A stretch of 64,000 nt of DNA, taken from the NCBI RefSeq assembly GCF_005144475.1, contig NZ_SWJZ01000056.1, positions 1-64,000 of the forward strand, given 5' to 3'. Shown here in pieces: positions 55,389 to 64,000 of this stretch. The translations under genes and the position numbers were made by a program. The notes below the pieces were generated by a model. That model did not search any database. It was not told the DNA's origin and saw only the letters and a list, made by a program, of their open reading frames with translations. Position 1 is the first letter of the stretch. Each line of letters opens with the position of its first letter. The DNA comes from Rhodobacter capsulatus (GTDB lineage: Bacteria > Pseudomonadota > Alphaproteobacteria > Rhodobacterales > Rhodobacteraceae).

Positions 55389-55583
55389 ATGACCCGTTCC
55401 ATCATCGACCATGCCGAACAAGCGGCCGAAGGCGCGCGGATGCGGCAATTCCTCGAAATCGACCGGCGTGGCGGCATGCATCCGGCTGTGGATGCGCTGG
55501 TGCGGCGTCCCGCGGAACGCTCGGAAGCTAAGGTCCGGGAATTCCTGCGGATCGATCGCGAGGAAGCCCGGAGGGACGAGTGA
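55389..55583 (+). CDS. Small protein with an internal duplicated motif
   Basis: A 64-residue, very charged protein with no family I recognise. The ribosome binding site GAAGGAGGCACCC before ATG is excellent. Two similar segments, ARMRQFLEIDRRG and AKVREFLRIDREE, suggest a duplicated helical unit. No membrane segment. It lies between the transporter and a terminator hairpin; a regulatory role is only a guess. Confidence 0.65.
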   Translation: MTRSIIDHAEQAAEGARMRQFLEIDRRGGMHPAVDALVRRPAERSEAKVREFLRIDREEARRDE

Positions 55584-55659
55584 ACCGGATCCCCTGAAAC
55601 CCGGGGGCCGCGGCGGTGACGGGCATGTCTCCGGCGTGCCACCGTAGCGGCGGGATGAA

Positions 55660-55703
55660 AAAGACCAAGGCGGGCCGTGAGCAGACGGCCCGCCTTGGTC
55701 TTT
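55660..55703. terminator. Perfect 19-bp hairpin, likely bidirectional terminator
   Basis: AAAGACCAAGGCGGGCCGT pairs perfectly with its complement across a 6-base loop. The T-rich end on each strand and the position between convergent genes fit a terminator working in both directions. Confidence 0.78.
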
Positions 55704-55724
55704 CTGTCCTTCGGGCTGTCATTT

Positions 55725-55861
55725 CGGGCGGAACAGGAAACGCGACCCGCGTTTCCCCGCCCGTTGTGCAGCGCCCGCGACAGGACCGTTTCCCTCAAGC
55801 GCAACAGAGGCCAGCGCCTGCCCCGGCGGGCGAGAAGCGCCCGCCGGGGCAGGCGCTGGCC
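55725..55861 (-). repeat. Dispersed intergenic repeat, copy 2, with 24-bp hairpin
   Basis: On the minus strand it shares the ordered blocks of 47505-47640 (GCCGGGGCAGGCGC, GGCCTCT, GGGAAACGGTC, GGGCGGGGAAA, CCGCCCGAAA). Its distal end is a perfect 24-bp hairpin (55809-55832 with 55838-55861), followed by a 7-bp hairpin, CGAGTGC with GCACTCG. Function unknown; a structured RNA or mobile-like repeat is possible. Confidence 0.72.
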
Positions 55862-55935
55862 GAGTGCTTTGGGCACTCGGCAGTCATCGCACAGATGTCG
55901 CGCATGGCCGCGTCAGCGCCGCGGCCAAGACAGGG

Positions 55936-56805
55936 TCAGGCCCGCACCAGCTTTTCGTAGCTTTCCGCCACGTCGCGGGTCAGCGCGCCGACCTCGAAGT
56001 GGAAATCGCCGATCTGCCCCACCGGGGTCACCTCGGCCGCGGTGCCGGTCAGCCAGCATTGCTCGAAGCCCGCCAGTTCGACCGGCTCGATGTGGCGCTC
56101 ATGCACGGCGATGCCCTTGCCCTTCAGCATCTCGATCACCGTCTGCCGGGTCAGCCCGTTCAGGAAGCAATCCGGCAGCGGCGTATGCACTTCGCCGTCC
56201 TTGACGAAGAACACGTTCGCGCCGGTCGCCTCGGCCACATAGCCGCGGTAATCCATCATCAGCGCATCCGAGCAGCCCTTGGCCTCGGCGGCGTGTTTCG
56301 ACATCGTGCAGATCATGTAAAGACCGGCGGCCTTGGCGGCAGACGGAATGGTCTTCGGATCCGGGCGGCGCCATTTCGAGATGTCGAGCTTCGCCCCCTT
56401 CATCTTCGCATCGCCGTAATAATTGCCCCATTCCCAACCGGCGATCGCCAGCCGCACCGGGTTGCGACGGGCCGAGACCCCCATGTCGTCGCCCGCACCG
56501 CGCCAGGCGATGGCGCGCACATAGGCATTCGTCCAGCCGTTCGCGGCCAGCATCGCATATTTCGCCGCCTCGATCTCTTCGACGCTGTAGGGGATCTCGA
56601 AATCCAGCAGTTCCGCCGATTTGCGCAGCCGGATCGAATGCTCCACGCCCTTGAAGATCTTGCCGTCATAGCAGCGCTCGCCCTCGAAGACGGAGGAGGC
56701 ATAGTGCAGCGCGTGGGTCAGGATATGGACCTTGGCATCGCGCCATTCGACCAGTTTCCCGTCCATCCAGATCTTGCCGTCACGATCGTCGTAAGCCCCG
56801 GCCAT
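55936..56805 (-). CDS. ilvE: Branched-chain amino acid aminotransferase
   Basis: A 289-residue fold-type IV PLP enzyme. VHILTHALHYASSVFEGERC is the family N-terminal block. YVRAIAWRGAGDDMGVSA and the Lys-containing ISKWRRPDPKTIPSAAKAAG follow; DYRGYVAEATGANVFFVKDG and WLTGTAAEVTPVGQIGDFHF close the site. It transfers amino groups to and from Leu, Ile and Val. I chose ATG at 56805, with GGAGGG upstream; the longer frame adds 45 residues with no family match. Divergent from petP. Confidence 0.93.
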   Translation of the reverse strand: MAGAYDDRDGKIWMDGKLVEWRDAKVHILTHALHYASSVFEGERCYDGKIFKGVEHSIRLRKSAELLDFEIPYSVEEIEAAKYAMLAANGWTNAYVRAIAWRGAGDDMGVSARRNPVRLAIAGWEWGNYYGDAKMKGAKLDISKWRRPDPKTIPSAAKAAGLYMICTMSKHAAEAKGCSDALMMDYRGYVAEATGANVFFVKDGEVHTPLPDCFLNGLTRQTVIEMLKGKGIAVHERHIEPVELAGFEQCWLTGTAAEVTPVGQIGDFHFEVGALTRDVAESYEKLVRA

Positions 56806-56871
56806 CACGCCCTCCTTGGCTGCTTCGTTTTCACAAATTGCGCCATCTAGGTCCGTCCCGGACATAATATT

Positions 56872-56886
56872 GCGCAAAATCTGCGC
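56872..56886. promoter_or_regulatory. Palindrome between ilvE and petP
   Basis: GCGCA, five bases, TGCGC lies in the AT-rich divergent region. A related GCGCAAAAGCG lies at 56935-56945, close to the petP start. These could be operators for the MarR-type PetP, which usually binds near its own promoter. Inference only. Confidence 0.3.
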
Positions 56887-56953
56887 TTCGGTAACAATTG
56901 ATTCTTGGAAAGTCAACAAGGCTGACATAAAGTCGCGCAAAAGCGAGGATCAC

Positions 56954-57454
56954 ATGGCCGATACCGGAGCCCCCGGGGGCGAAACGCTCCTGTTTCTGAC
57001 CGACGAACAGCTGCGCAAGGGCATCGAGGCGATGTTCTTCGCCTATCGCGGCTTCACCGCCGATCCGGACCGGATCCTGGATCAGCACGATTATGGCCGG
57101 GCGCATCACCGCGCCATCCACTTCATCAACCGCGAGCCGGGGCTGACGGTGACGACGCTGATCTCGGTTCTGGGGGTGACGAAGCAAAGCCTGAACCGGG
57201 TCTTGCGCACGCTCATTGACGACGGTCTGGTCGAAAGCCGCGTCGGGCGGCGCGACAAGCGCGAGCGGCATCTGCATCTGACCGAAAAGGGCGCGGTGCT
57301 GGAACGCGAATTGTCCGAGGCGCAGCGGGTGCGGATGCGCGCCGCCTATCGCGCGGCGGGGCCGCAGGCGGTGGCGGGCTTCCGGCAAGTGCTGGAAGCG
57401 ATGATGGATCCGGCGATGCGGCGCCATTACCAGATGCTGAAGGATGCCGAATGA
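56954..57454 (+). CDS. petP: MarR-family transcriptional regulator PetP
   Basis: A 166-residue winged-helix regulator. VTTLISVLGVTKQSLNRVLR is the recognition-helix region and DGLVESRVGRRDKRERHLHL the wing. It lies directly upstream of and overlaps petR by four bases, in the arrangement known from R. capsulatus upstream of the cytochrome bc1 operon. Probable role: regulation linked to PetR. The ligand is not known. Confidence 0.9.
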   Translation: MADTGAPGGETLLFLTDEQLRKGIEAMFFAYRGFTADPDRILDQHDYGRAHHRAIHFINREPGLTVTTLISVLGVTKQSLNRVLRTLIDDGLVESRVGRRDKRERHLHLTEKGAVLERELSEAQRVRMRAAYRAAGPQAVAGFRQVLEAMMDPAMRRHYQMLKDAE

Positions 57455-58164
57455 TGTCGGCCTCGCCCCCGCATCTTCTGATCGTCGATGACGACGAACG
57501 GATTCGTGGACTTCTGCAGAAGTTCCTGATCCGCAACGGCTTTCTGGTCACCGCCGGACGCGACGCGGCGCATGCCCGCCGCCTGCTCTCGGGGCTCGAG
57601 TTCAACCTGATCGTGCTCGACGTGATGATGCCGGGCGAGGACGGGCTTTCGCTCACCCGCGATCTGCGCACCAAGATGGCGACGCCGATCCTGCTTCTGA
57701 CCGCCCGCGGCGAGACCCGCGAGCGGATCGAGGGGCTTGAAGCCGGGGCCGATGACTACCTGCCCAAGCCGTTCGAGCCCAAGGAACTTTTGCTGCGCAT
57801 CAATGCGATCTTGCGGCGCGTGCCCGAGGCGGTGACGGCGGGGCCGAAATATCTGTCGCTCGGTCCGCTGCGCTATGACCTCGACCGCGGAGAGCTGAGC
57901 CAGGGCGATCAGCCGGTGCGCCTCACCGCGACCGAGGCCGCGCTGATGCGAATCTTCGCCGCCCATGCGGGCGAGGTGATCGGTCGCACCGAACTGATCG
58001 AGGAGCTGGGCCGGGACCGTTCCGCCAGCGCCGAGGATGCCGCGGGCGACCGGGCCGTCGACGTGCAGATCACCCGTCTGCGCCGCAAGATCGAGCCCGA
58101 CCCGCGCGAGCCGCGCTACCTGCAGACGGTGCGCGGACTTGGCTACATGCTTGCACCCGATTGA
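57451..58164 (+). CDS. petR: OmpR-type response regulator PetR
   Basis: A 237-residue two-component response regulator. The receiver domain has the acidic pocket [10 protein letters not shown], phospho-acceptor Asp in [13 protein letters not shown], Thr in LLTARGE and Lys in [10 protein letters not shown]. The C-terminal winged helix ([20 protein letters not shown] to [20 protein letters not shown]) binds DNA. No sensor kinase gene is adjacent. In R. capsulatus petR was described as needed for photosynthetic and respiratory growth. Confidence 0.95.
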   Translation: MMSASPPHLLIVDDDERIRGLLQKFLIRNGFLVTAGRDAAHARRLLSGLEFNLIVLDVMMPGEDGLSLTRDLRTKMATPILLLTARGETRERIEGLEAGADDYLPKPFEPKELLLRINAILRRVPEAVTAGPKYLSLGPLRYDLDRGELSQGDQPVRLTATEAALMRIFAAHAGEVIGRTELIEELGRDRSASAEDAAGDRAVDVQITRLRRKIEPDPREPRYLQTVRGLGYMLAPD

Positions 58165-58358
58165 GGCCTGCAAGCGCCTGCCCCAGCGACAAAAAAGCGC
58201 GAATCGGGCTGTGCCGCGGCTTTTCGCCTCACCCTCTTGTGAATGTATGCTGGACTGTGGGTTTCCCGGACGCTAAACGGGCACTGTCCGGCCGCATTCT
58301 GTGTGGCCCGCAAAGGCGCATCGACTTGAATTTCAAGTTCGGGGAAGGGAGAAGACAC

Positions 58359-58934
58359 GTGTCCCACGCAGAAGACAACGCAGGCACTCGGAGGGATTTC
58401 CTCTATCATGCCACCGCCGCCACCGGGGTGGTGGTGACCGGCGCGGCCGTCTGGCCGTTGATCAACCAAATGAACGCTTCGGCCGACGTCAAGGCGATGG
58501 CATCGATCTTCGTCGATGTCTCGGCGGTCGAGGTGGGCACCCAGCTGACCGTGAAATGGCGCGGCAAGCCGGTGTTCATCCGGCGTCGCGACGAAAAGGA
58601 CATCGAGCTGGCCCGCTCGGTGCCGCTTGGGGCGCTGCGCGACACCTCGGCGGAGAACGCGAACAAGCCGGGCGCCGAGGCGACCGACGAAAACCGCACG
58701 CTTCCGGCCTTTGACGGCACCAACACCGGCGAATGGCTGGTGATGCTTGGCGTGTGCACCCACCTCGGCTGTGTGCCGATGGGCGACAAGTCGGGTGATT
58801 TCGGCGGCTGGTTCTGCCCCTGCCACGGCTCGCACTACGATTCGGCAGGCCGCATCCGCAAGGGCCCCGCGCCGCGCAACCTCGACATTCCGGTCGCGGC
58901 CTTCGTCGACGCAACCACGATCAAGCTGGGCTGA
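58359..58934 (+). CDS. petA: Ubiquinol-cytochrome c reductase Rieske iron-sulfur subunit
   Basis: A 191-residue membrane-anchored Rieske protein of the bc1 complex. The N-terminus has an RRDFL twin-arginine-like motif and one helix ([18 protein letters not shown]). CTHLGCVP and CPCHGSHYD carry the two Cys and two His cluster ligands plus the disulfide pair. The start is GTG at 58359 with GGGAGAAG upstream, which gives the known 191-residue length. It transfers electrons from quinol at the Qo site to cytochrome c1. Confidence 0.97.
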   Translation: MSHAEDNAGTRRDFLYHATAATGVVVTGAAVWPLINQMNASADVKAMASIFVDVSAVEVGTQLTVKWRGKPVFIRRRDEKDIELARSVPLGALRDTSAENANKPGAEATDENRTLPAFDGTNTGEWLVMLGVCTHLGCVPMGDKSGDFGGWFCPCHGSHYDSAGRIRKGPAPRNLDIPVAAFVDATTIKLG

Positions 58935-58946
58935 GGGGAAAGACAC

Positions 58947-60260
58947 ATGTCCGGAATTCCGCACGACCATTACGAGCCCAAGACGGGCATCGAGAAGTGG
59001 CTGCACGACCGCCTGCCGATCGTCGGCCTTGTCTATGACACCATCATGATCCCGACCCCGAAGAACCTGAACTGGTGGTGGATCTGGGGGATCGTCCTTG
59101 CCTTCACGCTGGTGCTGCAGATCGTCACCGGCATCGTGCTGGCGATGCACTACACGCCGCATGTCGACCTGGCCTTCGCCTCGGTCGAGCACATCATGCG
59201 CGACGTGAACGGCGGCTGGGCGATGCGCTACATCCACGCCAACGGCGCTTCGCTGTTCTTCCTCGCCGTCTACATCCACATCTTCCGCGGTCTCTACTAC
59301 GGCTCGTACAAGGCCCCGCGCGAGATCACCTGGATCGTCGGCATGGTCATCTACCTGCTGATGATGGGCACCGCCTTCATGGGCTACGTGCTGCCGTGGG
59401 GCCAGATGTCGTTCTGGGGCGCCACCGTGATCACCGGCCTCTTCGGGGCGATCCCGGGCATCGGGCCGAGCATCCAGGCCTGGCTTCTGGGCGGACCGGC
59501 GGTCGACAACGCGACGCTGAACCGCTTCTTCTCGCTGCACTATCTGCTGCCCTTCGTGATCGCGGCGCTGGTCGCCATCCACATCTGGGCCTTCCACACC
59601 ACCGGCAACAACAACCCGACCGGGGTTGAAGTCCGCCGCACCTCGAAAGCCGATGCCGAGAAGGACACCCTGCCCTTCTGGCCGTATTTCGTGATCAAGG
59701 ACCTGTTCGCGCTGGCCCTCGTGCTGCTCGGCTTCTTCGCCGTCGTCGCCTACATGCCGAACTATCTGGGCCACCCGGACAACTACGTCCAGGCCAACCC
59801 GCTCTCGACCCCGGCGCATATCGTTCCGGAATGGTACTTCCTGCCGTTCTACGCGATCCTGCGCGCCTTCGCCGCCGACGTCTGGGTGGTGATCCTGGTC
59901 GACGGTCTGACCTTCGGCGTGGTCGATGCGAAGTTCTTCGGCGTGATCGCGATGTTCGGCGCCATCGCCGTGATGGCTCTGGCTCCGTGGCTTGACACCT
60001 CGAAGGTCCGTTCGGGCGCCTATCGTCCGAAGTTCCGGATGTGGTTCTGGTTCCTCGTGGTCGACTTCGTCGTGCTGACCTGGGTGGGCGCGATGCCGAC
60101 CGAGTATCCCTATGACTGGATCTCGCTCATCGCTTCGACCTACTGGTTCGCCTACTTCCTCGTGATCCTGCCGCTTCTGGGCGCGACCGAGAAGCCGGAA
60201 CCGATCCCGGCCTCGATCGAGGAAGACTTCAACAGCCACTACGGCAATCCGGCCGAGTGA
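58947..60260 (+). CDS. petB: Cytochrome b subunit of the bc1 complex
   Basis: A 437-residue integral membrane diheme protein with eight helices. The heme His pairs lie in the helix with [20 protein letters not shown] and in [20 protein letters not shown]. The Qo-site motif VPEWYFLPF is present. It carries electrons from the Qo to the Qi site across the membrane. It lies 12 bases after petA. The length equals the known R. capsulatus protein. Confidence 0.98.
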   Translation: MSGIPHDHYEPKTGIEKWLHDRLPIVGLVYDTIMIPTPKNLNWWWIWGIVLAFTLVLQIVTGIVLAMHYTPHVDLAFASVEHIMRDVNGGWAMRYIHANGASLFFLAVYIHIFRGLYYGSYKAPREITWIVGMVIYLLMMGTAFMGYVLPWGQMSFWGATVITGLFGAIPGIGPSIQAWLLGGPAVDNATLNRFFSLHYLLPFVIAALVAIHIWAFHTTGNNNPTGVEVRRTSKADAEKDTLPFWPYFVIKDLFALALVLLGFFAVVAYMPNYLGHPDNYVQANPLSTPAHIVPEWYFLPFYAILRAFAADVWVVILVDGLTFGVVDAKFFGVIAMFGAIAVMALAPWLDTSKVRSGAYRPKFRMWFWFLVVDFVVLTWVGAMPTEYPYDWISLIASTYWFAYFLVILPLLGATEKPEPIPASIEEDFNSHYGNPAE

Positions 60261-60277
60261 GGAAAGGAACCGACATC

Positions 60278-61117
60278 ATGAAAAAACTTCTGATCTCTGC
60301 GGTTTCGGCCCTGGTGCTCGGCTCTGGCGCGGCCTTTGCGAACTCCAACGTTCCGGATCACGCCTTCAGCTTCGAAGGGATCTTCGGCAAGTACGATCAG
60401 GCGCAGCTGCGCCGCGGCTTCCAAGTCTACAGCGAAGTCTGCTCGGCCTGCCACGGCATGAAGTTCGTCCCGATCCGCACGCTGTCGGATGACGGCGGCC
60501 CGCAACTCGACCCGACCTTCGTGCGGGAATATGCGGCCGGCCTCGACACGGTGATCGACAAGGACACCGGCGAAGAGCGCGACCGCAAGGAAACCGACAT
60601 GTTCCCGACCCGCGTCGGCGACGGCATGGGCCCGGACCTGTCGGTGATGGCGAAGGCGCGGGCGGGCTTCTCGGGCCCGGCCGGTTCCGGCATGAACCAG
60701 CTCTTCAAGGGCATGGGCGGGCCGGAATATCTCTACAACTACGTCATCGGTTTCGAAGAGAACCCGGAATGCGCCCCGGAGGGGATCGATGGCTACTACT
60801 ACAACAAGACCTTCCAGGTCGGCGGCGTGCCGGACACCTGCAAGGACGCCGCGGGCGTGAAGATCACCCACGGCAGCTGGGCGCGCATGCCCCCGCCGCT
60901 CGTGGATGATCAGGTCACCTACGAAGATGGCACCCCGGCCACCGTCGATCAGATGGCCCAGGACGTCTCGGCCTTCCTGATGTGGGCCGCGGAACCGAAA
61001 CTGGTTGCGCGCAAGCAGATGGGTCTGGTCGCGATGGTCATGCTCGGCCTGCTGAGCGTGATGCTTTACCTGACCAACAAGCGTCTTTGGGCGCCCTTCA
61101 AGGGCCACAAGGCCTGA
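60278..61117 (+). CDS. petC: Cytochrome c1
   Basis: A 279-residue precursor. It has a signal peptide (LLISAVSALVLGSGAAFA), heme-binding CSACHGMK, and a single C-terminal membrane anchor (LVAMVMLGLLSVMLYLTN). The region between contains the axial Met ligand; two extra Cys around residues 165-188 may form the disulfide known in Rhodobacter c1. It passes electrons from the Rieske protein to soluble or membrane cytochromes c. Confidence 0.97.
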   Translation: MKKLLISAVSALVLGSGAAFANSNVPDHAFSFEGIFGKYDQAQLRRGFQVYSEVCSACHGMKFVPIRTLSDDGGPQLDPTFVREYAAGLDTVIDKDTGEERDRKETDMFPTRVGDGMGPDLSVMAKARAGFSGPAGSGMNQLFKGMGGPEYLYNYVIGFEENPECAPEGIDGYYYNKTFQVGGVPDTCKDAAGVKITHGSWARMPPPLVDDQVTYEDGTPATVDQMAQDVSAFLMWAAEPKLVARKQMGLVAMVMLGLLSVMLYLTNKRLWAPFKGHKA

Positions 61118-61142
61118 GGACCGCCGGACACCTGAAACCGAA

Positions 61143-61171
61143 ACGCGCCCCACGGGGCGCGTTTTGCTTTT
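61143..61171 (+). terminator. Terminator of the petABC operon
   Basis: ACGCGCCCC, loop ACG, GGGCGCGT and a T-rich tail (TTTTGCTTTT), 25 bases after petC. Confidence 0.85.
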
Positions 61172-61218
61172 CGGCAAGGGGAAAGACGACCGGCCGCCCC
61201 GGGGGGCGCCCTGCCCGC

Positions 61219-61845
61219 TCAGCCGCGGGCGCCGTAGCGGGCGAGGAACATCTCGATCGCGCCCTCGATCACCCGGGCGCGCCGGTCGGGCGGATAGTCC
61301 GAAGTCACGCCGCAAATGAAGCCGTGATAGGCATCGACCTTGCACAGCTCGACGAACTGATCGGCGGCCAGGTCGAAATCCGCGATCACCAGCTCGCCGC
61401 GCGCGACGGCCTTGTGCAGGTAATCTGCCATGCGCGCGCGCACCAGCAGCGGCCCCGAGGCGTAGAACTGCTGGCCGAGCGCCGGAAACCGGTCCGTCTC
61501 GGCGACGCAAAGCCGGTAGGTCTGCAACCCCAGCGGCGAGATGATGTAGTCGATCAGCTTGTTGCCCGCATAGCGCAGCACCTCGCGCACCGGCCTGTCG
61601 CCCTCGTTGATGAACTCCAGCGCCTCATCGGCCTGGCGTTGGCACTCGCCCGTCGCGATCGCCATGAACAACAGCCGCTTGTCCGGGAAATAGCTGTAAA
61701 GCGTCGCCTTGGACACGCCCGCCTCGCGCGCGATGTCATCGACCGAGGCGCCTTCGAACCCGTCGCGCAGAAACACTTTTCGCGCGCCGTCCAGAACCTG
61801 GTCGAACTTGCGCCCCTTCTTGATACCGACTTGAACCTGCGTCAT
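61219..61845 (-). CDS. TetR/AcrR-family transcriptional regulator
   Basis: A 208-residue repressor-type protein. N-terminal helix-turn-helix: ARKVFLRDGFEGASVDDIAR and EAGVSKATLYSYFPDKRLLF. The C-terminal ligand domain has the AefR-like pattern (YRLCVAETDRFPALGQQFYA). It stands alone, convergent with petC. Ligand and targets unknown. Confidence 0.9.
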   Translation of the reverse strand: MTQVQVGIKKGRKFDQVLDGARKVFLRDGFEGASVDDIAREAGVSKATLYSYFPDKRLLFMAIATGECQRQADEALEFINEGDRPVREVLRYAGNKLIDYIISPLGLQTYRLCVAETDRFPALGQQFYASGPLLVRARMADYLHKAVARGELVIADFDLAADQFVELCKVDAYHGFICGVTSDYPPDRRARVIEGAIEMFLARYGARG

Positions 61846-61982
61846 GACAAGCCCGCCTCCACGGGCGTCTTACCTTAGACCCTGGGCGGAATCCGGGCAA
61901 GCCGCGCCGGATCGCCGCCCCGGTTTCGGCTCCGGATCCATCGCGCCCTTGCCCCCGGCCCCGGGCGCGCTAGACTGACGCC

Positions 61983-62426
61983 ATGTTCAAGTTCCTGACG
62001 GGCCTGCTGGCCGATCCGCATCCGAAACCGCTGACCGCGGATGACGCCGACCTTGCGCTGGCGGCGCTTCTGGTGCGGCTGGCGCGGTCGGATGAACGCT
62101 ATGACGAGGACGAGCGTTTTCACATCGATCAGGTGCTCGCCGCGCGCTCCGGCCTGTCGCAGGCCGAGGCGGCCGCGTTGCGCGCCCGCGCCGAGGCCGC
62201 CGAGGCCGAGGCCCCCGACACCGTCCGCTTCACCCGCGCGCTGAAGGACAAGATCGCCTACGAGGACCGGATCGGCGTCATCGAGGCGCTCTGGCAGGTG
62301 GCCTTGGCCGATGACGCGCGCACCCCCGAGGAAGACGCGCTGATCCGGCTCGCCGCCCGGTTGCTGGGCGTTTCCGACCGCGATTCGGGTCTGGCGCGGC
62401 AAAGGGTGGCGGCCGGGCAGCGCTAG
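61983..62426 (+). CDS. TerB-family protein
   Basis: A 147-residue helical protein with the tellurite resistance TerB pattern: LALAALLVRLARSDERYDED, then FHIDQVLAARSGL, and a second unit IEALWQVALADDARTPEEDA. Two acidic helical repeats probably bind metal ions. The cellular role is not known outside ter operons, and no ter genes are nearby. Confidence 0.83.
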   Translation: MFKFLTGLLADPHPKPLTADDADLALAALLVRLARSDERYDEDERFHIDQVLAARSGLSQAEAAALRARAEAAEAEAPDTVRFTRALKDKIAYEDRIGVIEALWQVALADDARTPEEDALIRLAARLLGVSDRDSGLARQRVAAGQR

Positions 62427-62559
62427 GCGCAGGCAGTGCCCAATCCCGCGCCATCTGCCGGTACTTTTGGCGCTTGCCCCGTGACAGACGCAACTCGCCC
62501 GTTGCATTTGCCCCCGAAATCGCGCCAACTTGACCGACCGGACAAAGAGAAGCCGAACC

Positions 62560-63369
62560 GTGACCAACAGCCCGACTGCCCCGATCCCCGCCGCCCCCGT
62601 CGCCGCACCCGTCATCGAAATCAGGGATCTGCACAAAAGCTACGGCGCCCTTGAAGTGCTCAAGGGCGTGTCGATCCGTGCCGAACGGGGCTCGGTGGTG
62701 TCGCTGATCGGCTCCTCGGGCTCGGGCAAATCCACGCTTCTGCGCTGCTGCAACCTGCTCGAGGACAGCCAGTCCGGCGAGGTGATCTTTTCCGGCGAGG
62801 CGGTGACATGGCAAGGCACCGGCCTTGCACGCCGCCCCGCCGACCGCGCACAGGTGACGCGGTTTCGCACCAACCTGTCGATGGTGTTCCAGCAGTTCAA
62901 CCTCTGGAGCCACATGACGATCTTGCAAAACGTCATGGAGGCGCCGGTGACGGTGCTGGGCCGCGATCCGAAACAGGTCGAGCCGCTCGCCCGCAGCCTG
63001 CTGGCCAAGGTCGGCATCGGCGACAAGGCCGACGCCTGGCCCGCGCAGCTCTCGGGCGGCCAGCAGCAACGCGCCGCCATCGCCCGCGCGCTCTGCATGC
63101 AGCCGCAGGCGCTTTTGTTCGACGAGCCGACCTCGGCGCTGGACCCCGAACTGCAGCAGGAAGTGGTCAGGGTGATCAAGGATCTGGCCGCCGAACACCG
63201 CACGATGATCTTGGTGACGCATGACATGCGGCTGGCGGCGGATGTCTCCGATCACGTCGTCTTCCTGCATCAGGGCCGGATCGAGGAAGAGGGCCCGCCC
63301 GAGACCCTGTTCGGCGCGCCGAAATCGGAACGGCTGCAACAATTCCTGTCGGCGACGCTGCCGGCGTAA
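62560..63369 (+). CDS. Amino-acid ABC transporter ATP-binding protein
   Basis: A 269-residue ATPase. It has Walker A IGSSGSGKSTLLR, Q-loop MVFQQFNLW, signature AQLSGGQQQRAAIARAL, Walker B LLFDEPTSALDP and switch His in VTHDMRLAADV. This is the polar amino-acid transporter (HisP/GlnQ) type. I prefer GTG at 62560, with AGAGAAG upstream, over TTG at 62530, which has no visible binding site. The next gene encodes the matching binding protein. Confidence 0.93.
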   Translation: MTNSPTAPIPAAPVAAPVIEIRDLHKSYGALEVLKGVSIRAERGSVVSLIGSSGSGKSTLLRCCNLLEDSQSGEVIFSGEAVTWQGTGLARRPADRAQVTRFRTNLSMVFQQFNLWSHMTILQNVMEAPVTVLGRDPKQVEPLARSLLAKVGIGDKADAWPAQLSGGQQQRAAIARALCMQPQALLFDEPTSALDPELQQEVVRVIKDLAAEHRTMILVTHDMRLAADVSDHVVFLHQGRIEEEGPPETLFGAPKSERLQQFLSATLPA

Positions 63370-63404
63370 AGAAGAACAACAAGACCCCAACCGTGGAGAG
63401 AGCC

Positions 63405-64000
63405 ATGAAGAAGCTGATCCTGACCGCCGCCGCGCTGGCGCTGAGCGCAGGCACCGCCCTTGCGGGCGATGTCGTACGCATGGGCACCGAGGGCGCCTAT
63501 CCGCCCTACAACTTCATCAACGACAAGGGCGAAGTGGACGGGTTCGAACGCGAACTGGGCGACACGCTCTGTACCAAGGCCGCGCTGAAATGCGAATGGG
63601 TGACGAATGAATGGGACAGCATCATTCCGAACCTGCTGTCCGGCAACTATGACACGATCATCGCGGGCATGAGCATCACCGACGAGCGCAAGCAGACGAT
63701 CGACTTCAGCGACAATTACAACCCGCCCGCGGCCTCGGCCTATGTGGCGACCAAGGCGGATGCCGATCTCAAGGGCGTCGTCGCGGCGCAAGTCGGCACG
63801 ATCCAGGCCGATTACGTGGCGAAATCGGGCGCGACGCTTCTGGAATTCCCGACGCTGGATGACACGATCGCCGCGGTGAAGAACGGCGAGGCCGATGCGG
63901 TCTTTGCCGACAAGGACGCGCTCAAGCCCTTCGTCACCGAGGGCGGCGAGATCATGTGGACCGGGTCCGACGTGCCGCTGGGCGGCGGCATCGGCATCGG
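63405..64000 (+). CDS. Amino-acid ABC transporter substrate-binding protein (cut by window end)
   Basis: The first 198 residues are present; the gene runs off the end. Signal peptide LILTAAALALSAGTALA, then VVRMGTEGAYPPYNFINDKG, GFERELGDTLCTKAALKCEW, NLLSGNYDTIIAGMSITDER and DFSDNYNPPAASAYVATK, the family 3 periplasmic binding protein pattern for Arg/Lys/His or other polar amino acids. It follows the ATPase by 35 bases; permease genes are expected next. Confidence 0.93.
   Translation, partial: MKKLILTAAALALSAGTALAGDVVRMGTEGAYPPYNFINDKGEVDGFERELGDTLCTKAALKCEWVTNEWDSIIPNLLSGNYDTIIAGMSITDERKQTIDFSDNYNPPAASAYVATKADADLKGVVAAQVGTIQADYVAKSGATLLEFPTLDDTIAAVKNGEADAVFADKDALKPFVTEGGEIMWTGSDVPLGGGIGI

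Overview
The window looks like chromosomal DNA of an alphaproteobacterium of the Rhodobacter group, most likely Rhodobacter capsulatus. The main reason is the petP-petR-petA-petB-petC block at the right end: a MarR regulator, an OmpR-type response regulator, and Rieske, cytochrome b and cytochrome c1 proteins of 191, 437 and 279 residues. High GC, the dnaX-ebfC-recR order and the Rhodobacter-like intergenic repeats agree. This assignment comes from recognition of the genes; no database search was run.

Layout. (1) 1-2.3 kb: core flank with an MFS transporter, tRNA-Ser(GCU) and tRNA-Phe(GAA). (2) 2.28-33.39 kb: a 31-kb genomic island integrated in tRNA-Phe. It is bounded by 52-bp direct repeats that copy the 3' part of the tRNA. 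From left to right it carries a four-gene recombinase operon (HTH protein, two tyrosine recombinases, AlpA-like protein) of lower GC; a type I restriction-modification system (hsdM, hsdS, hsdR) with an overlapping YgjP-like metallopeptidase; a small unknown gene; a CRISPR ancillary group (DEDD exonuclease, NYN nuclease, CorA-like membrane protein); CRISPR array 1; cas6; a four-gene type III operon whose order and fused RAMP proteins match type III-Dv (cas10, then three multi-domain Cas7-type proteins); CRISPR array 2; a reverse transcriptase-Cas1 fusion; CRISPR array 3; cas2; an orphan CD-NTase; and a P4-type integrase. (3) 33.4-64 kb: core genome with an IS5-type transposase remnant, an orphan sulfate-binding protein, an RND efflux operon with two adaptors, rpmG, rnpB, gatCA, the SRP RNA, dnaX-ebfC-recR, queG, ilvE, petPR-petABC, and the start of an amino-acid ABC transporter.

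How the CRISPR system may work. Cas10 has the GGDD cyclase motif but no HD nuclease, so interference probably relies on RNA cleavage by the Cas7 subunits plus a nucleotide signal. A CorA-like protein with an FGGMNF motif beside the locus points to membrane effector signalling of the SAM-AMP kind, with the DEDD and/or NYN proteins as possible signal-degrading or ancillary nucleases (inference). RT-Cas1 and Cas2 would take spacers from RNA. The spacers support this: read in the strand the crRNA would target, many of the 13 contain a start codon near one end, and four contain a Shine-Dalgarno sequence followed at normal spacing by ATG. That suggests acquisition from, and antisense targeting of, translation-start regions of mRNA.

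The arrays fall into two repeat types. They share the hairpin and the 8-nt ATTGAGAC handle but differ in the 5' part. Array 1 runs on the + strand. Arrays 2 and 3 run on the - strand, each fed from a duplicated leader that is also the upstream region of RT-cas1 or cas2.
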